The position numbers and the translations under genes were made by a program. Shown here piece after piece: positions 40,993 to 49,267 of a DNA stretch of 56,399 nt (positions are counted from its first letter, which is position 1; each line of letters starts with the position of its first letter). Source of the stretch: Streptomyces longisporoflavus (GTDB taxonomy: Bacteria; Actinomycetota; Actinomycetes; Streptomycetales; Streptomycetaceae); assembly GCF_014649775.1 (NCBI RefSeq), contig NZ_BMTR01000037.1, positions 1-56,399 of the forward strand, in the 5' to 3' direction. The notes below the pieces were generated by a model, which did no database searches, was not told the origin of the DNA, and saw only the letters and a program-made list of their open reading frames with translations.

Positions 40993-41955
40993 GAACCGCT
41001 TCTCGGGCTCGGCGAGGAAACTCCACGGCCAGCTGGTGTAGGCACCGTCGAGCGACTTGAAGACGCGCCGGATCGTATGGCGCTCTTCGGCCAGCGAGAG
41101 GGCCATGGCGAACATGTTGAAGTCGCGCTGCCAGCCCGGGCGCCGTACATAGGCGGGGTGAAGGATGGTCCGGTCGGCCGCATCACGCAACTCGTCGCGG
41201 ATCTCGGGGGTTTCGAGGCACGCCCCGTTGTCCGACTCGACCCAGTCCTCGATGTGCGCCATGGCGAGCACACAGCCGAGACGGTGCCCCTGCGGAGCGC
41301 GGGCGAAGGCGTCACGGGCGAACGCCAGGGCCTGGCCCGGCTCGCCGCCCCAGCGGGGCTGCATCTGCGACAGCCATTCCACGTGCGTCTCCAGGTCCAG
41401 CGGGTCGCGGCGCAGAGCGGCGTGCAGGCGGGTCTCGTTGATGGCGTGACCCACCGACATGCCGCGGCCGGAGGTGAGCAGGCGACGCCACGGCGTGACC
41501 CATTCCGGCCGCAGTTCAGCGGCCTCGAACAGCTGCTCCTCGGCGATGTTGAGCCGCTCGCGGAACACCCGCCACTGCTCCTGCGAGACATTCACGGCGC
41601 GGGCGGACGTACGCGCCTCCCAGCCCCAGCTGATGTGCCGTGCCCCGGATATCAGCAGGGCGGTCGCCCGGTGCTCCTTGTCCTCCCTGACGGCCCGGCC
41701 GATCCACCCCTGCACACCGTCCAAGTCGGCAAGCTCACCGAGGACGTGGTGGTCACGGCCGAGATCGAAGGGCGCAAGCGCCGCCTTGACCGCCTCCCAG
41801 TCACCGGCGTCGGCCGCCTCCACCAGCGCGAGCACTCGCACGTCCCCGAGCGCCCGCAGCGTATACATCCCGTTCTTCTGCCTGCGCGAGACGGGAAGGG
41901 CGTACGGATCCGCCTCCGGTCTCTCCTCGCCCCTGCCGAACAGCCTGCCGAGCAT
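40969..41955 (-). CDS. conserved hypothetical protein, helical repeat-like
   Basis: 328 residues from the ATG at 41955 (GGAGGG upstream); the frame continues 23 residues further up without a ribosome site. Sequence: basic N-terminus (MLGRLFGRGEERP), then Trp-rich helical segments spaced like TPR/SEL1 repeats (ALVEAADAGDWEAVKAALAPFDLGRDHHVLGELADLD, LNIAEEQLFEAAELRPEWVTPWRRLLTSGRG, LDLETHVEWLSQMQPRWGGEPGQALAFARDAF), ending in FARHHRHA. I do not recognise a named family with certainty. Being helical and upstream of HSP90 and the TPR gene on the same strand, it may belong to the same unit, although a 152-bp gap with tandem repeats lies between. Confidence 0.78.
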   Translation of the reverse strand: MLGRLFGRGEERPEADPYALPVSRRQKNGMYTLRALGDVRVLALVEAADAGDWEAVKAALAPFDLGRDHHVLGELADLDGVQGWIGRAVREDKEHRATALLISGARHISWGWEARTSARAVNVSQEQWRVFRERLNIAEEQLFEAAELRPEWVTPWRRLLTSGRGMSVGHAINETRLHAALRRDPLDLETHVEWLSQMQPRWGGEPGQALAFARDAFARAPQGHRLGCVLAMAHIEDWVESDNGACLETPEIRDELRDAADRTILHPAYVRRPGWQRDFNMFAMALSLAEERHTIRRVFKSLDGAYTSWPWSFLAEPEKRFARHHRHA

Positions 41956-42166
41956 GCCGCGCCCTCCCCTGGTCCGCGTGATCGTCCGGTGCAGCATAAG
42001 CGGCTGCACCGACACGAACTCCACAGGGTATTCACAGGCGCTTCACGGGCAGGAGAGCAAGCATCGCAGCGGGGGCATGCGGGGATGTCTCTCGCGGTCT
42101 CGCGTCCGCGCGACGCATGTGTTGAACTGCGCCACATAATCCGCGCGCGATGGTGGGGTGAAGGCG

Positions 42167-42640
42167 ATGCCGCTCGAGGGCGAGTACGGGCCGAGTCCAG
42201 CACGGTGGATTCGCGAACAGGTCGAGCTGTACGAGAGTTCGAACGGCACGCAGGGTACGACGCTCTGGGACACGGGCCTGCCCGTTGTCATTGTCACGAT
42301 GCGCGGCGCGAAAAGCGGCAAGATCCGGAAGATCCCGCTGATGCGCGTGGAGCACGAGGGCAGCTACGCCGCAGTAGCCTCCAAGGGCGGCTTCCCGCAT
42401 CATCCTGTCTGGTACTTCAACCTCAAGTCCGACCCGCACGTGGAGCTCCAGGACGGCTCACGACGCCGGGAGATGACGGCCCGTGAGCTGGCCGGGGACG
42501 AGAAGGCCCGGTGGTGGCAGCGCGCGGTCGCCGCGTATCCGCCGTACGCCGAGTACCAGGAGAAGACTGACCGCGTGATCCCCGTCTTCGTGCTCGAACC
42601 CGTACCCGGCGCTGGGCCGGTGTCCTGTCCCGGCGATTGA
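42167..42640 (+). CDS. nitroreductase/deazaflavin-dependent oxidoreductase family protein
   Basis: 157 residues from the ATG at 42167 (MPLEGEYGPSP); a GTG at 42158 is possible, but the family normally begins MPLEGEY. Member of the split-beta-barrel DDN/F420-type group: WIREQVELYESSNGTQG, VVIVTMRGAKSGKIRKIPLMRVEHEGSYAAVASKGGFPHHPVWYFNLKSDPHVELQDG, ARELAGDEKARWWQRAVAAYPPYAEYQEKTDR, IPVFVLEP. The relatives bind the deazaflavin F420, or in some cases a lipid or quinone, and reduce small substrates; the specific reaction is unknown. It is a single gene between convergent and divergent units. Confidence 0.88.
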   Translation: MPLEGEYGPSPARWIREQVELYESSNGTQGTTLWDTGLPVVIVTMRGAKSGKIRKIPLMRVEHEGSYAAVASKGGFPHHPVWYFNLKSDPHVELQDGSRRREMTARELAGDEKARWWQRAVAAYPPYAEYQEKTDRVIPVFVLEPVPGAGPVSCPGD

Positions 42641-42659
42641 TCACAGCGGGGCAGGCGTC

Positions 42660-44024
42660 CTAGCGCCGCAGCTGCTCCGGGGCGATCAGACGCTGGGGCA
42701 CAGGCAGAGGCAGAGGCACAGGCACAGGCACAGGCGCCGTGCCGGGGGCCCGCTCGGCAGGGGTGCCGCTCAGCGCTCCGCTCATGTAGGCGAACAGCGC
42801 TTGGCCGATCGGGTCCGGCAGCGGCGTGCCGTCCTCGGCGTACCGCTCGTACTTCATGAGGTTGTAGCCGATCGCGGCCTGGCGGCGCCCGTCCTGCGTG
42901 GACAGTGCCCAGGTCCCCGCCCCGAACACGCCGCCGTCGTGGCCCCAGTACCAGCCGCCGTCGGGCATCTTGAGGGTGTACAGGCCCAGGCCGTAGCGCA
43001 TCGCCGCCTCCTGCCCCTCCTCCGGCTCGTACGCGGGAACCGTCGTCTTCATCTCCCGCAGCTCCGCCGCGCCGATCAGCTTCCCGCCCAGGAGCTGGCG
43101 GTAGAAGTCGTTGAGGTCGTTCATCGTGGAGACCATCGCTCCGGCGGTCCCGGCCCAGGACATGTTGTAGACGCTGTAGTCGCGTGCCGGTTCGATGGCG
43201 CCGTAGAGCGACTCGTACATCTTGGCGTGCGGCCCTCGGATGCGGGCCGAGCGCGGGAAGTACGTGTGCCGCAGTCCGGCCTTGCGGATGACATGCTCGG
43301 TTATGTACGACTCCGGCTCCTGGCCCGTGACCTTCTTCAGCAGCAGTCCGGCGATGATGTAGTTGGTGTTCGCGTACGCGTATGTGCCGCGCGGGGCCTG
43401 CGGCTCGGCCTCCAGGCCCAGGCGGACCAGCTGCTCGGGCGCCAGCTCCCGGAACCGGCCCTCGTCCAGGGCGCCTTGCGGGTCCGTCAGCAGCTTGGGG
43501 AAGGCCGGCAGTATGTAGTCCGCGATGCCGCTCGTGTGGTTGAGCAGCATCCGCACCGTCACCTTTCGGCCCCGCTCGCCCGGCACCAGTTCGGGTAGGT
43601 AGTCGCCGACCGGAGCGTCCAGGTCGATGCGTCCCTTGGCCACTTGCTGGAGGACGGCCACCGAGGTGAAGGTCTTGGTGATGCTACCGATCCGGTGTTC
43701 GTAGTCGGGGCGCATCGGCCGCCCGGTGCCGATGTCGGCGACGCCTGTCGCGCCCCGCCACCGCTCGGACCCGTCCCTGACCGATGTATAGGCCCCGTAC
43801 ATCCCTGCCTGGTGGAACGCATCGAGCGAGGCGCGCAGCGCCTTCCGGTCGAGGTCGGACGTGCCGGAGACGGTGGATGCGGCGGCCGGGACGGAGTGCG
43901 ATGGCGGGGCGGCGGCCCCGGCCGGAAGCACACCGACGGCGAGAGACAGCAGGACCGTCGACGCCACGGTGGCCAGGCGCACTCTGCGGCGGTCGGGGCG
44001 AAGACTCGGGTGGGTATGGGGCAT
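42660..44024 (-). CDS. exported class C beta-lactamase-fold serine hydrolase / D-Ala-D-Ala carboxypeptidase type
   Basis: 454 residues from the ATG at 44024. Signal peptide RRRVRLATVASTVLLSLAVGVLPAGAAA. Penicillin-recognising fold with all three motifs: GSITKTFTS (S-x-x-K), YAYANTNY (Y-x-N) and WGHDGGVFG (H-x-G). Also typical: VRMLLNHTSGIADY, GAMVSTMNDLNDFYRQLLGGKLI. It probably acts on cell-wall peptides or related D-amino-acyl substrates outside the cell, though esterase activity is possible. The C-terminus is a Pro/Val/Leu tail (PVPVPVPLPLPVP) made by a hexanucleotide repeat. It may cross or contact the wall. Confidence 0.9.
   Translation of the reverse strand: MPHTHPSLRPDRRRVRLATVASTVLLSLAVGVLPAGAAAPPSHSVPAAASTVSGTSDLDRKALRASLDAFHQAGMYGAYTSVRDGSERWRGATGVADIGTGRPMRPDYEHRIGSITKTFTSVAVLQQVAKGRIDLDAPVGDYLPELVPGERGRKVTVRMLLNHTSGIADYILPAFPKLLTDPQGALDEGRFRELAPEQLVRLGLEAEPQAPRGTYAYANTNYIIAGLLLKKVTGQEPESYITEHVIRKAGLRHTYFPRSARIRGPHAKMYESLYGAIEPARDYSVYNMSWAGTAGAMVSTMNDLNDFYRQLLGGKLIGAAELREMKTTVPAYEPEEGQEAAMRYGLGLYTLKMPDGGWYWGHDGGVFGAGTWALSTQDGRRQAAIGYNLMKYERYAEDGTPLPDPIGQALFAYMSGALSGTPAERAPGTAPVPVPVPLPLPVPQRLIAPEQLRR
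42697..42732. repeat. hexanucleotide tandem repeat in the hydrolase tail
   Basis: Six units of GGCACA/GGCAGA in tandem, each coding for a Pro-Val or Pro-Leu pair on the minus strand. Unit gain or loss would change tail length without shifting the frame. Confidence 0.8.
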
Positions 44025-44232
44025 GGGAGGGTCCCGTCTGATCAGGTGGGCGCGGCGGACGACTCCATCCTCGGTGCGCCACACCGTCCATCCCTCCACC
44101 CTTGGAACGACCCTGTTCACAGGAAGACATGACGTTTGTCAGGTTCGAACCCGCGAAGGCGTGTGCAAGCGGCCCGGACTCGGCGCGGGGCACGCCCCCG
44201 TCCAGCGCCCGCACCGCTGTCGCCAAACCCCC

Positions 44233-45180
44233 TCAACTGCCGTGGCCCGGCGCTTTCTTCGCCTTGGGCACGCGGCCCAGCGCGGGGCGCAGGAGCGGTG
44301 CGTGGCGGGTCAGGAAGTTCCACAACTGGTCGGCGACCGGTCCGTGCGGCCGATCACGCCGGCGCGCTGCCGAGAGTTCCTCGACCACGCCGGGAAAGTG
44401 CCGTCCGGCGATGGAAAGCAGCCGTCCGTCACGCAACTCGCTCTCGATCATGAACCGTGGCACGTGTCCCCACGCCATGCCGTGCAAGATCAGTTCCTTC
44501 TTCATGAGGTGATCCGGAACGGAGCTCTGGGGCGCGCCGTCGACCAGGAAGTGGCCTTGTTCGGACGGATGCCGCGCCGAGTCCCGGACCACGCATTGGG
44601 TGAAGGCCTGCATCCGCTGCGGTGTGATGTCGGTGTCCGGGGGGAAGGGCAGGAAACCGGGCGCCACGACGGGCACCAGGGCAACGCGGCCGAGATCGAT
44701 CCACTCCATCCGCACGTCGCTTTTGGGAACGCGGTGCACGATCAGGTCGGTCTCGTCCTCCAGCAGCCGCTCCCAGGGACCGGTGACCGTCTCGAACTAC
44801 AGGTGCAGCCGGGTCTGCGGGCACTGCGCGAAGAAAGCACCGAGCAGCTCAAGTACCGGCGGGAGCGGGCACAAATCCCCCAGCACCACGCGCAGTTCGG
44901 CCTCTTCGCCCATCGCCAGCTGCGCGGCGTAGGTCTGCAGTTCCTCGGCCTCGTGCAGCAGGAAGCGCACCTTGCGGTGGAAGGCGTGCCCCGCCTCGGT
45001 GAGCCGCACCCGGTAGCCCGAGCGGTCAAGGAGCTCCAGGCCCAGCTGGCGCTCCAGTTTGGCGACCGCCGCGAACACCGAAGGGTGCGAGCGGTGCAGC
45101 CGCTCGGCGGCCGCTTGGAAGCCTCCGTCCAGCACCACGGCGTTGAAGCACTGCAATTCGTGAAGCGTGAAGTCCGTCAT
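44233..45180 (-). pseudogene. LysR-family regulator interrupted by an in-frame amber codon
   Basis: The frame from the ATG at 45180 encodes a normal LysR N-terminus (MTDFTLHELQCFNAVVLDGGFQAAAERLHRSHPSVFAAVAKLERQLGLELLDRSGYRVRLTEAG) but meets TAG at 44797-44799 after TRLHL. In the same frame it continues with FETVTGPWERLLEDETDLIVHRVPKSD and the rest of the effector domain to a natural stop at 44233, about 315 codons in all. One change (probably CAG to TAG) explains it. The short product (127 residues) keeps the HTH and linker helix but lacks the effector domain; an internal start could give the other half. A sequencing error is the main alternative. It is divergent from an alpha/beta hydrolase that it presumably controlled. 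Confidence 0.88.
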
Positions 45181-45193
45181 TGTCCAGCCAACC

Positions 45194-45217
45194 TACAAGG
45201 CTCGTCCGATCTTTGTA
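45194..45217. promoter_or_regulatory. LysR-type operator candidate
   Basis: Dyad TACAAGG-N10-CTTTGTA (6 of 7 positions pair) in the 106-bp gap between the broken LysR gene and the divergent hydrolase. The place is right for a LysR site controlling both genes. Confidence 0.5.
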
Positions 45218-45286
45218 ATAGCACTCCGCCGGTCGGTGTTCCTAGGCTGAGCGCATAGCCGCTGCCGCCCGATCACTGGAGCTGAC

Positions 45287-46093
45287 ATGACTTCTCACGT
45301 TCGTACTGCCATCACCACCGGTGACGGCGTTCGCATCGCCTACCGTTTCGACGGCGACGAGCACAAGCCGGTGCTGCTGCTCTCGAACTCCATCGGTACC
45401 GACCTGCACATGTGGGACGGCCAGGTGCCGGCGCTGAGCGAGCACTTCCGGCTGCTGCGCTACGACGCGCGCGGCCACGGCGCCTCCGATGTCCCGGACG
45501 GCCCGTATTCCCTGGACCGGCTGGGGCGCGACGTGGTCGAACTGCTCGATGCCCTGGGCCTGGAGCGGGTGCACGTGCTGGGCCTGTCCCTGGGCGGCAT
45601 CGTCGCGCAGTGGCTGGGGATCCACGTTCCGCAGCGCGTCGACCGTCTGGTGCTTTCCAACACCGCCGCCTACCTCGGCCCGCCCGGGCAGTGGGACCGC
45701 CCGATCGCCGATCTGCTGGAAGCCCCCGACATGCGGGCCACCGCGGAGAACTTCCTGCACAACTGGTTCCCGGCCCGCATGCTGCAGGGTGACAACGAAG
45801 TTGTCGAGGGCTTCCGCCGCACGCTGCTCGCCACGCGGCGCGAGGGCGTGGCCGGTAGTTGGGCCGCGGTGCGCGACTACGACCTGCGCCGCACGGTCAC
45901 GCTCATCCCCAACCCGACACTGGTCATCGCGGGCGAGCACGACACCGTCACCTCCGCCGCCCACGGAAAGGAACTGGCCGCGACCGTCCCCGGCGCCCGG
46001 TTCACCGTCCTGCCCACGGTGCACATGGCCAACATCGAAGGACAGGCACAGTTCTTGGACGCCGTGGTGTCCTTCCTCACCGAACAGACCTGA
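45287..46093 (+). CDS. alpha/beta hydrolase, 3-oxoadipate enol-lactonase (PcaD)-like
   Basis: 268 residues from the ATG at 45287 (GGAG upstream). Alpha/beta hydrolase fold with oxyanion region LLLSNSIGTDLHMWDGQ, nucleophile elbow VHVLGLSLGGIVAQWLG (G-x-S-x-G), catalytic Asp in LVIAGEHDTVT and His in VLPTVHMANIE. SNSIGTDLHMWD and HMANIE are strongly reminiscent of 3-oxoadipate enol-lactonases, the last ring-opening step of the catechol/protocatechuate ortho pathway. No other pca or cat genes are adjacent, so it may act on another lactone or ester. It is divergent from a LysR gene that carries a nonsense codon, so its regulation may be altered. Confidence 0.85.
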   Translation: MTSHVRTAITTGDGVRIAYRFDGDEHKPVLLLSNSIGTDLHMWDGQVPALSEHFRLLRYDARGHGASDVPDGPYSLDRLGRDVVELLDALGLERVHVLGLSLGGIVAQWLGIHVPQRVDRLVLSNTAAYLGPPGQWDRPIADLLEAPDMRATAENFLHNWFPARMLQGDNEVVEGFRRTLLATRREGVAGSWAAVRDYDLRRTVTLIPNPTLVIAGEHDTVTSAAHGKELAATVPGARFTVLPTVHMANIEGQAQFLDAVVSFLTEQT

Positions 46094-46296
46094 GGACAGC
46101 TTCTCCGCCGCCGTACGTCTCCCGGCGGGGCTGTCTGGCCGGGGTGAGCCGGTCAGGACAGCGACCGTGTCCCGACGTAGGGAAGTTGAGCCCGGCAGAT
46201 GGCCGGCGGCAGCACTACTTGCGCCGCGCGCCGGCATCGCAAAGGGCGGCGAATCCACGCTTTGTTCCGTGCGGCGTCCCGTCCTCTACGGCGTGG

Positions 46297-46644
46297 TCAG
46301 TACGACTCCGTGCAGTCAGTCTGGCCGCTCCAGTAGCCGCAGGCCCAAGCTTTGATGTCCTTGTCGTTGACCATGACGCCGTAGAACTGACCGCTGCCCC
46401 GGGTGGTGTACTGGTTCCCCCGGGTGTTCTTGATGACGATCTTCGATCCGGCGGGCGCGTTCAGGCGGAACCGGCCCCAGGCCGCGCGACAGGACGGGCT
46501 GTAACGCAGCTCCATCGCTTTGATCGGCCCTGTGCCCACCCTGACCGTCCTGGCATCGTTCTGACAGGTCGTGGCGGCGGGAGTGAGGCCATTGCACGAT
46601 GAGCCGTGACAGCTTGCGGCGGCCGATGCCGGGGTGGCGGCCAT
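46297..46644 (-). CDS. DUF2690 protein, probably lacking an intact signal peptide
   Basis: 115 residues from the ATG at 46644. The domain is clear: SCHGSSCNGLTPAATTCQNDARTV, MELRYSPSCRAAWGRFRLNAPAG, then MVNDKDIKAWACGYWSGQTDCTESY. This group (C-x-G-x-x-C start, ELRYSP.C.AAW) is small, secreted, probably disulfide-bonded and of unknown function. Normally a signal peptide of about 30 residues ending AxPASAA precedes the first cysteine; here MAATPASAAASC keeps the cleavage end, but no hydrophobic core is found just upstream in any of the three minus-strand frames. The frame stays open to 47316, yet that extension does not look like a signal sequence. The gene may be truncated at its 5' end or may have been pseudogenised. 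Confidence 0.65.
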   Translation of the reverse strand: MAATPASAAASCHGSSCNGLTPAATTCQNDARTVRVGTGPIKAMELRYSPSCRAAWGRFRLNAPAGSKIVIKNTRGNQYTTRGSGQFYGVMVNDKDIKAWACGYWSGQTDCTESY

Positions 46645-47156
46645 CCGGCTGAGCCCAGAGTAGCTGACGGTGAAGGGCTCGCCATCGGCAGAATCCCAAA
46701 TTACGTCTGCGACCCTTGGGAGCTCGCACATGACTGTGGCGAGGCAAAGTGGCTCGTCCCAACTGCCAGTCGCCAGATCGGCAATCAATGGGTGCATTGG
46801 TCCGCTGCCGGTGACCATCTCCGCCACATGGGAAAGCATCACGGTTTCATGGTTTGCATTTGCGGGCCTGATGACTTGCAGGACTACACGAGCGGCGACC
46901 GGTTCCCCGCCCAGAGCGCTTCCTACTGATGCGGAAATATGCTCTCCGGGTGACGTGCCAGGGGACCAGCGCACGGCGAAAGTTGCCCGCATGGTGTTAA
47001 TCGAGATAGGGGAGGGTCCGCAATTTGGCAGTGTCACCCGCAAAGCATACGACGGAGGTCTCAGCTGTGGCAGTACTGCCGGAGCTCCGAAGATATGGCT
47101 AGAGCGGCCGCGGACGCATAGAAGTGAAAGGGTCCAAATCTGGGCGCTGCACCTTT
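46645..47156. other. A/T-richer stretch without a confident gene
   Basis: Base composition is visibly less GC-rich than the surroundings and no reading frame shows the normal third-position bias. Weak candidates are a plus-strand frame ending at 46929 (Trp/His-rich) and the open minus-strand extension of the DUF2690 gene. I treat it as decayed or foreign DNA. Confidence 0.4.
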
Positions 47157-47687
47157 CTATTGCCAGCCATCCACGGAGACGTCTGGGCCTCCCGCGAGGT
47201 AGCGGTGGAGGGCGCTTGAGGTGGTTTCCACGAATGTCTCGGGGATGGCGTTGGCATTGACCCAGCGGACCTGGGAGTGCTTGCGGGGTTCGCGGTTTTC
47301 GGGTTCGCCGGTCCATTCGTGGGCGGCGAAGACGACCGTGAGGAAACCGTTGGGGGCTTCGACGCCCCAGGCGCCGTGGATGATGTGGGCGACCTTGAGG
47401 GACTCGGGCTTCACCGTGAGGCCGGTCTCCTCATAGAGCTCGCGGACCGCGGTTTCGGTGATGGGCTCGCCCGGCTCGCTCTTGCCGACCGGGAGGTCCC
47501 ACATTCCCTGGGCGAACTTGGCGTTCTCGCTGCGCTGGAGGAGGACGACTCGGTTGGTGGCCTTGTCGTGGACGATGACGGCGGCGACCAGCAGGGTCAT
47601 CGATTCGAGCGCCGGCTTGAGGGCCTTCGGCTGGTCGTCGGTCCGCTGGGTCACGGTGTTCCCTTCGTCGGGCGGGTTGTTGGGCAT
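47157..47687 (-). CDS. NUDIX hydrolase
   Basis: 176 residues from the ATG at 47687, one base after the end of the XRE gene; an internal GTG at 47654 with AAGGGA is an alternative start. The Nudix box is complete: GKSEPGEPITETAVRELYEETGL (Gx5Ex7REUxEExGU). Before it: LLVAAVIVHDKATNRVVLLQRSENAKFAQGMWDLPVG. NUDIX enzymes split nucleoside-diphosphate-linked substrates; the specific one cannot be told. It is translationally linked to an XRE-TPR regulator and divergent from a phosphotransferase-methyltransferase-HAD cassette, which suggests a joint role in nucleotide or small-molecule handling (inference). Confidence 0.92.
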   Translation of the reverse strand: MPNNPPDEGNTVTQRTDDQPKALKPALESMTLLVAAVIVHDKATNRVVLLQRSENAKFAQGMWDLPVGKSEPGEPITETAVRELYEETGLTVKPESLKVAHIIHGAWGVEAPNGFLTVVFAAHEWTGEPENREPRKHSQVRWVNANAIPETFVETTSSALHRYLAGGPDVSVDGWQ

Positions 47688-47688
47688 G

Positions 47689-49044
47689 TTAGGCGAGGGC
47701 TTCGCGGGCGCGGCGGGCGAGATCGGCGGCGCCGGGCACCTTGCGCCGCTGGTAGAGCGCGAGGGTGGAACGGATCGAGGTGATCGCCTTGCGGGTGCGG
47801 TCGGAGGTCATGCCCTCCATGAGGGCGAGGGCCTGGGTCCAGGCGGCGACGGCTTCGTCGGCGCGGGCCTGTACGGCGAGGCTGTCGCCGAGGTCGGCGT
47901 GGGTGAGGGCGTGGACGCGCTTGTACTTCTCGGGGTCCCAGCGGGTGAGGGCGTCGCGGTGCTGCTGTTCGGTGCCGATGTGGTCGGCGAGATCGGTCAA
48001 GGTGCGGGCGGTGTGGCTGGCCACGGTGCCGGCGGCGGGGCCGCTCACGTGGGAGTAGCTGGGCTGGGGGCCGTCGTCCCGTAGGAGGGCGTCCTCGGCG
48101 GCGAGCAGGGCGCGTGCGGCCGACGGGTTCTCGTCGGTGGCGGCGTAGGCGCGGGCGTGGGTGATGTGGAGGAGAGCCTCGGTCTGGCCGTCGACATGTC
48201 CGAGACCCGTGCGGAGGGCGCCTTCGACGAGGTCGACGCAGTGGTGGGGCTGTTTGAGGCTGAGGGCCTGGTGGGCGAGGGCGCGCATCATCCAGGCGGC
48301 GTGGCCGTGGGGGTCGGCTTCGCAGGCGAGCCTGTAGCCGACCTGGTAGTAGCGCTGGGCGGCGCCTTCCTGGCCGAGGTCGTGGTGCTTCCACCCTGCG
48401 AGGTAGGCGAGTTCAGCGACGGCACCGAAGGCGGCCCGGCGTAACGCTTCGCTGGGAAAGCGTCCGCGCAGCATGGGGGCGGCTGTGTCGGCGAGGTACG
48501 CAGTGACGGTGGTCAGGCCGTGCCCACCGCCGAGGCGCTCGTCGGCGGCGCTGAAGGCCGCGGTGATCTGGCGTACGACGTCCACGTCCCCCGCACCGAC
48601 CAAGGACGTGCCGGTGCGAGCGCGGAGCATGCGCGCGGTGGCTTCGTGGTCGTATCCGAGCGGCATGGCGACGCCGGCGGTGGTGAAGGCCGCGATGGCG
48701 AGGAAGCGGCGGCGCTCGACGTCGGCGCGGCCCAGGTCGGCGACGGCGAGGACGGGGTCGGATTCCGCCGGCTCCTCGGCATCACCGACGGGCAGGCCGA
48801 TCTCGGTACGGGTGACCGTACGCCCCGCTCTACGGGACAACGCCTCGGCCAGGTACTGGCCTACCCGGCCCGACGGGGCACGGGTGCCGTTCACCCAGTG
48901 CGAGATGGCCGACTTGTTGGTCTGGAGGATCTCGCCGTTCTCGGACGCAATGCACCGCACGTCTCTGGCGAGGCCCTCGTAGGTGCAGTCGACCGCAGCG
49001 ATGACGTCACGCAAACGGGAGTTGGGGTCTCTCTGGGCTGCCAC
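47689..49044 (-). CDS. XRE-type helix-turn-helix regulator with TPR domain
   Basis: 451 residues from the ATG at 49044. N-terminal HTH of the Cro/C1 type: LRDVIAAVDCTYEGLARDVRCIASENGEILQTNKSAISHWVNGTRAPSGRVGQYLAEALSRRAGR; linker; then a helical TPR-like sensor part (AAQRYYQVGYRLACEADPHGHAAWMMRALAHQALSL, HADLGDSLAVQARADEAVAAWTQALALMEG). This design is common in Streptomyces. A pair of adjacent 9-bp direct repeats (49066-49083) lies 22-40 bp upstream of its start, so it probably regulates itself and the divergent cassette. The NUDIX gene follows with no gap. Confidence 0.9.
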   Translation of the reverse strand: MAAQRDPNSRLRDVIAAVDCTYEGLARDVRCIASENGEILQTNKSAISHWVNGTRAPSGRVGQYLAEALSRRAGRTVTRTEIGLPVGDAEEPAESDPVLAVADLGRADVERRRFLAIAAFTTAGVAMPLGYDHEATARMLRARTGTSLVGAGDVDVVRQITAAFSAADERLGGGHGLTTVTAYLADTAAPMLRGRFPSEALRRAAFGAVAELAYLAGWKHHDLGQEGAAQRYYQVGYRLACEADPHGHAAWMMRALAHQALSLKQPHHCVDLVEGALRTGLGHVDGQTEALLHITHARAYAATDENPSAARALLAAEDALLRDDGPQPSYSHVSGPAAGTVASHTARTLTDLADHIGTEQQHRDALTRWDPEKYKRVHALTHADLGDSLAVQARADEAVAAWTQALALMEGMTSDRTRKAITSIRSTLALYQRRKVPGAADLARRAREALA

Positions 49045-49065
49045 GATCGCCTCCGCCCTGGAGCT

Positions 49066-49083
49066 GTAAACCGCGTATACCGC
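49066..49083. promoter_or_regulatory. two adjacent 9-bp direct repeats upstream of the XRE gene
   Basis: GTAAACCGC directly followed by GTATACCGC (8 of 9 bases identical). They overlap where the promoter of the XRE gene should be and could be its own binding site. Confidence 0.5.
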
Positions 49084-49267
49084 TTCAACTGCCTTCCACC
49101 GTACCCACTGAGCGTGACCACCGGTTCACTTATCAGCAGCCGCCCGGAATGGTGCGACCGTGATCCAGGCTCCACCTTGGTCCGGGCGGCACCCCGAAGT
49201 TCCGTACGCACACACCAGGCTCGAGCATTCCTGTGCCCGAATCCGGCCAATCAGAGACGGAGACACG

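Noticed and set aside
44142..44151. GGTTCGAACC, like the T-loop of a tRNA
   Set aside because: The bases on either side do not form a T-stem and no acceptor, D or anticodon arms can be drawn. It is a chance 10-bp palindrome.
44233..44739. Separate small gene starting MHRVPKSDVR
   Set aside because: It is in the same frame as the LysR N-terminal half and matches a LysR effector domain, so it is the second half of one broken gene.
46606..46929. Plus-strand frame ending in a Trp/His-rich stretch (AAGDHLRHMGKHHGFMVCICG)
   Set aside because: It has no ribosome site, its beginning overlaps the DUF2690 gene and third-position bias is weak. It could be a relic, but I cannot support it as a gene.
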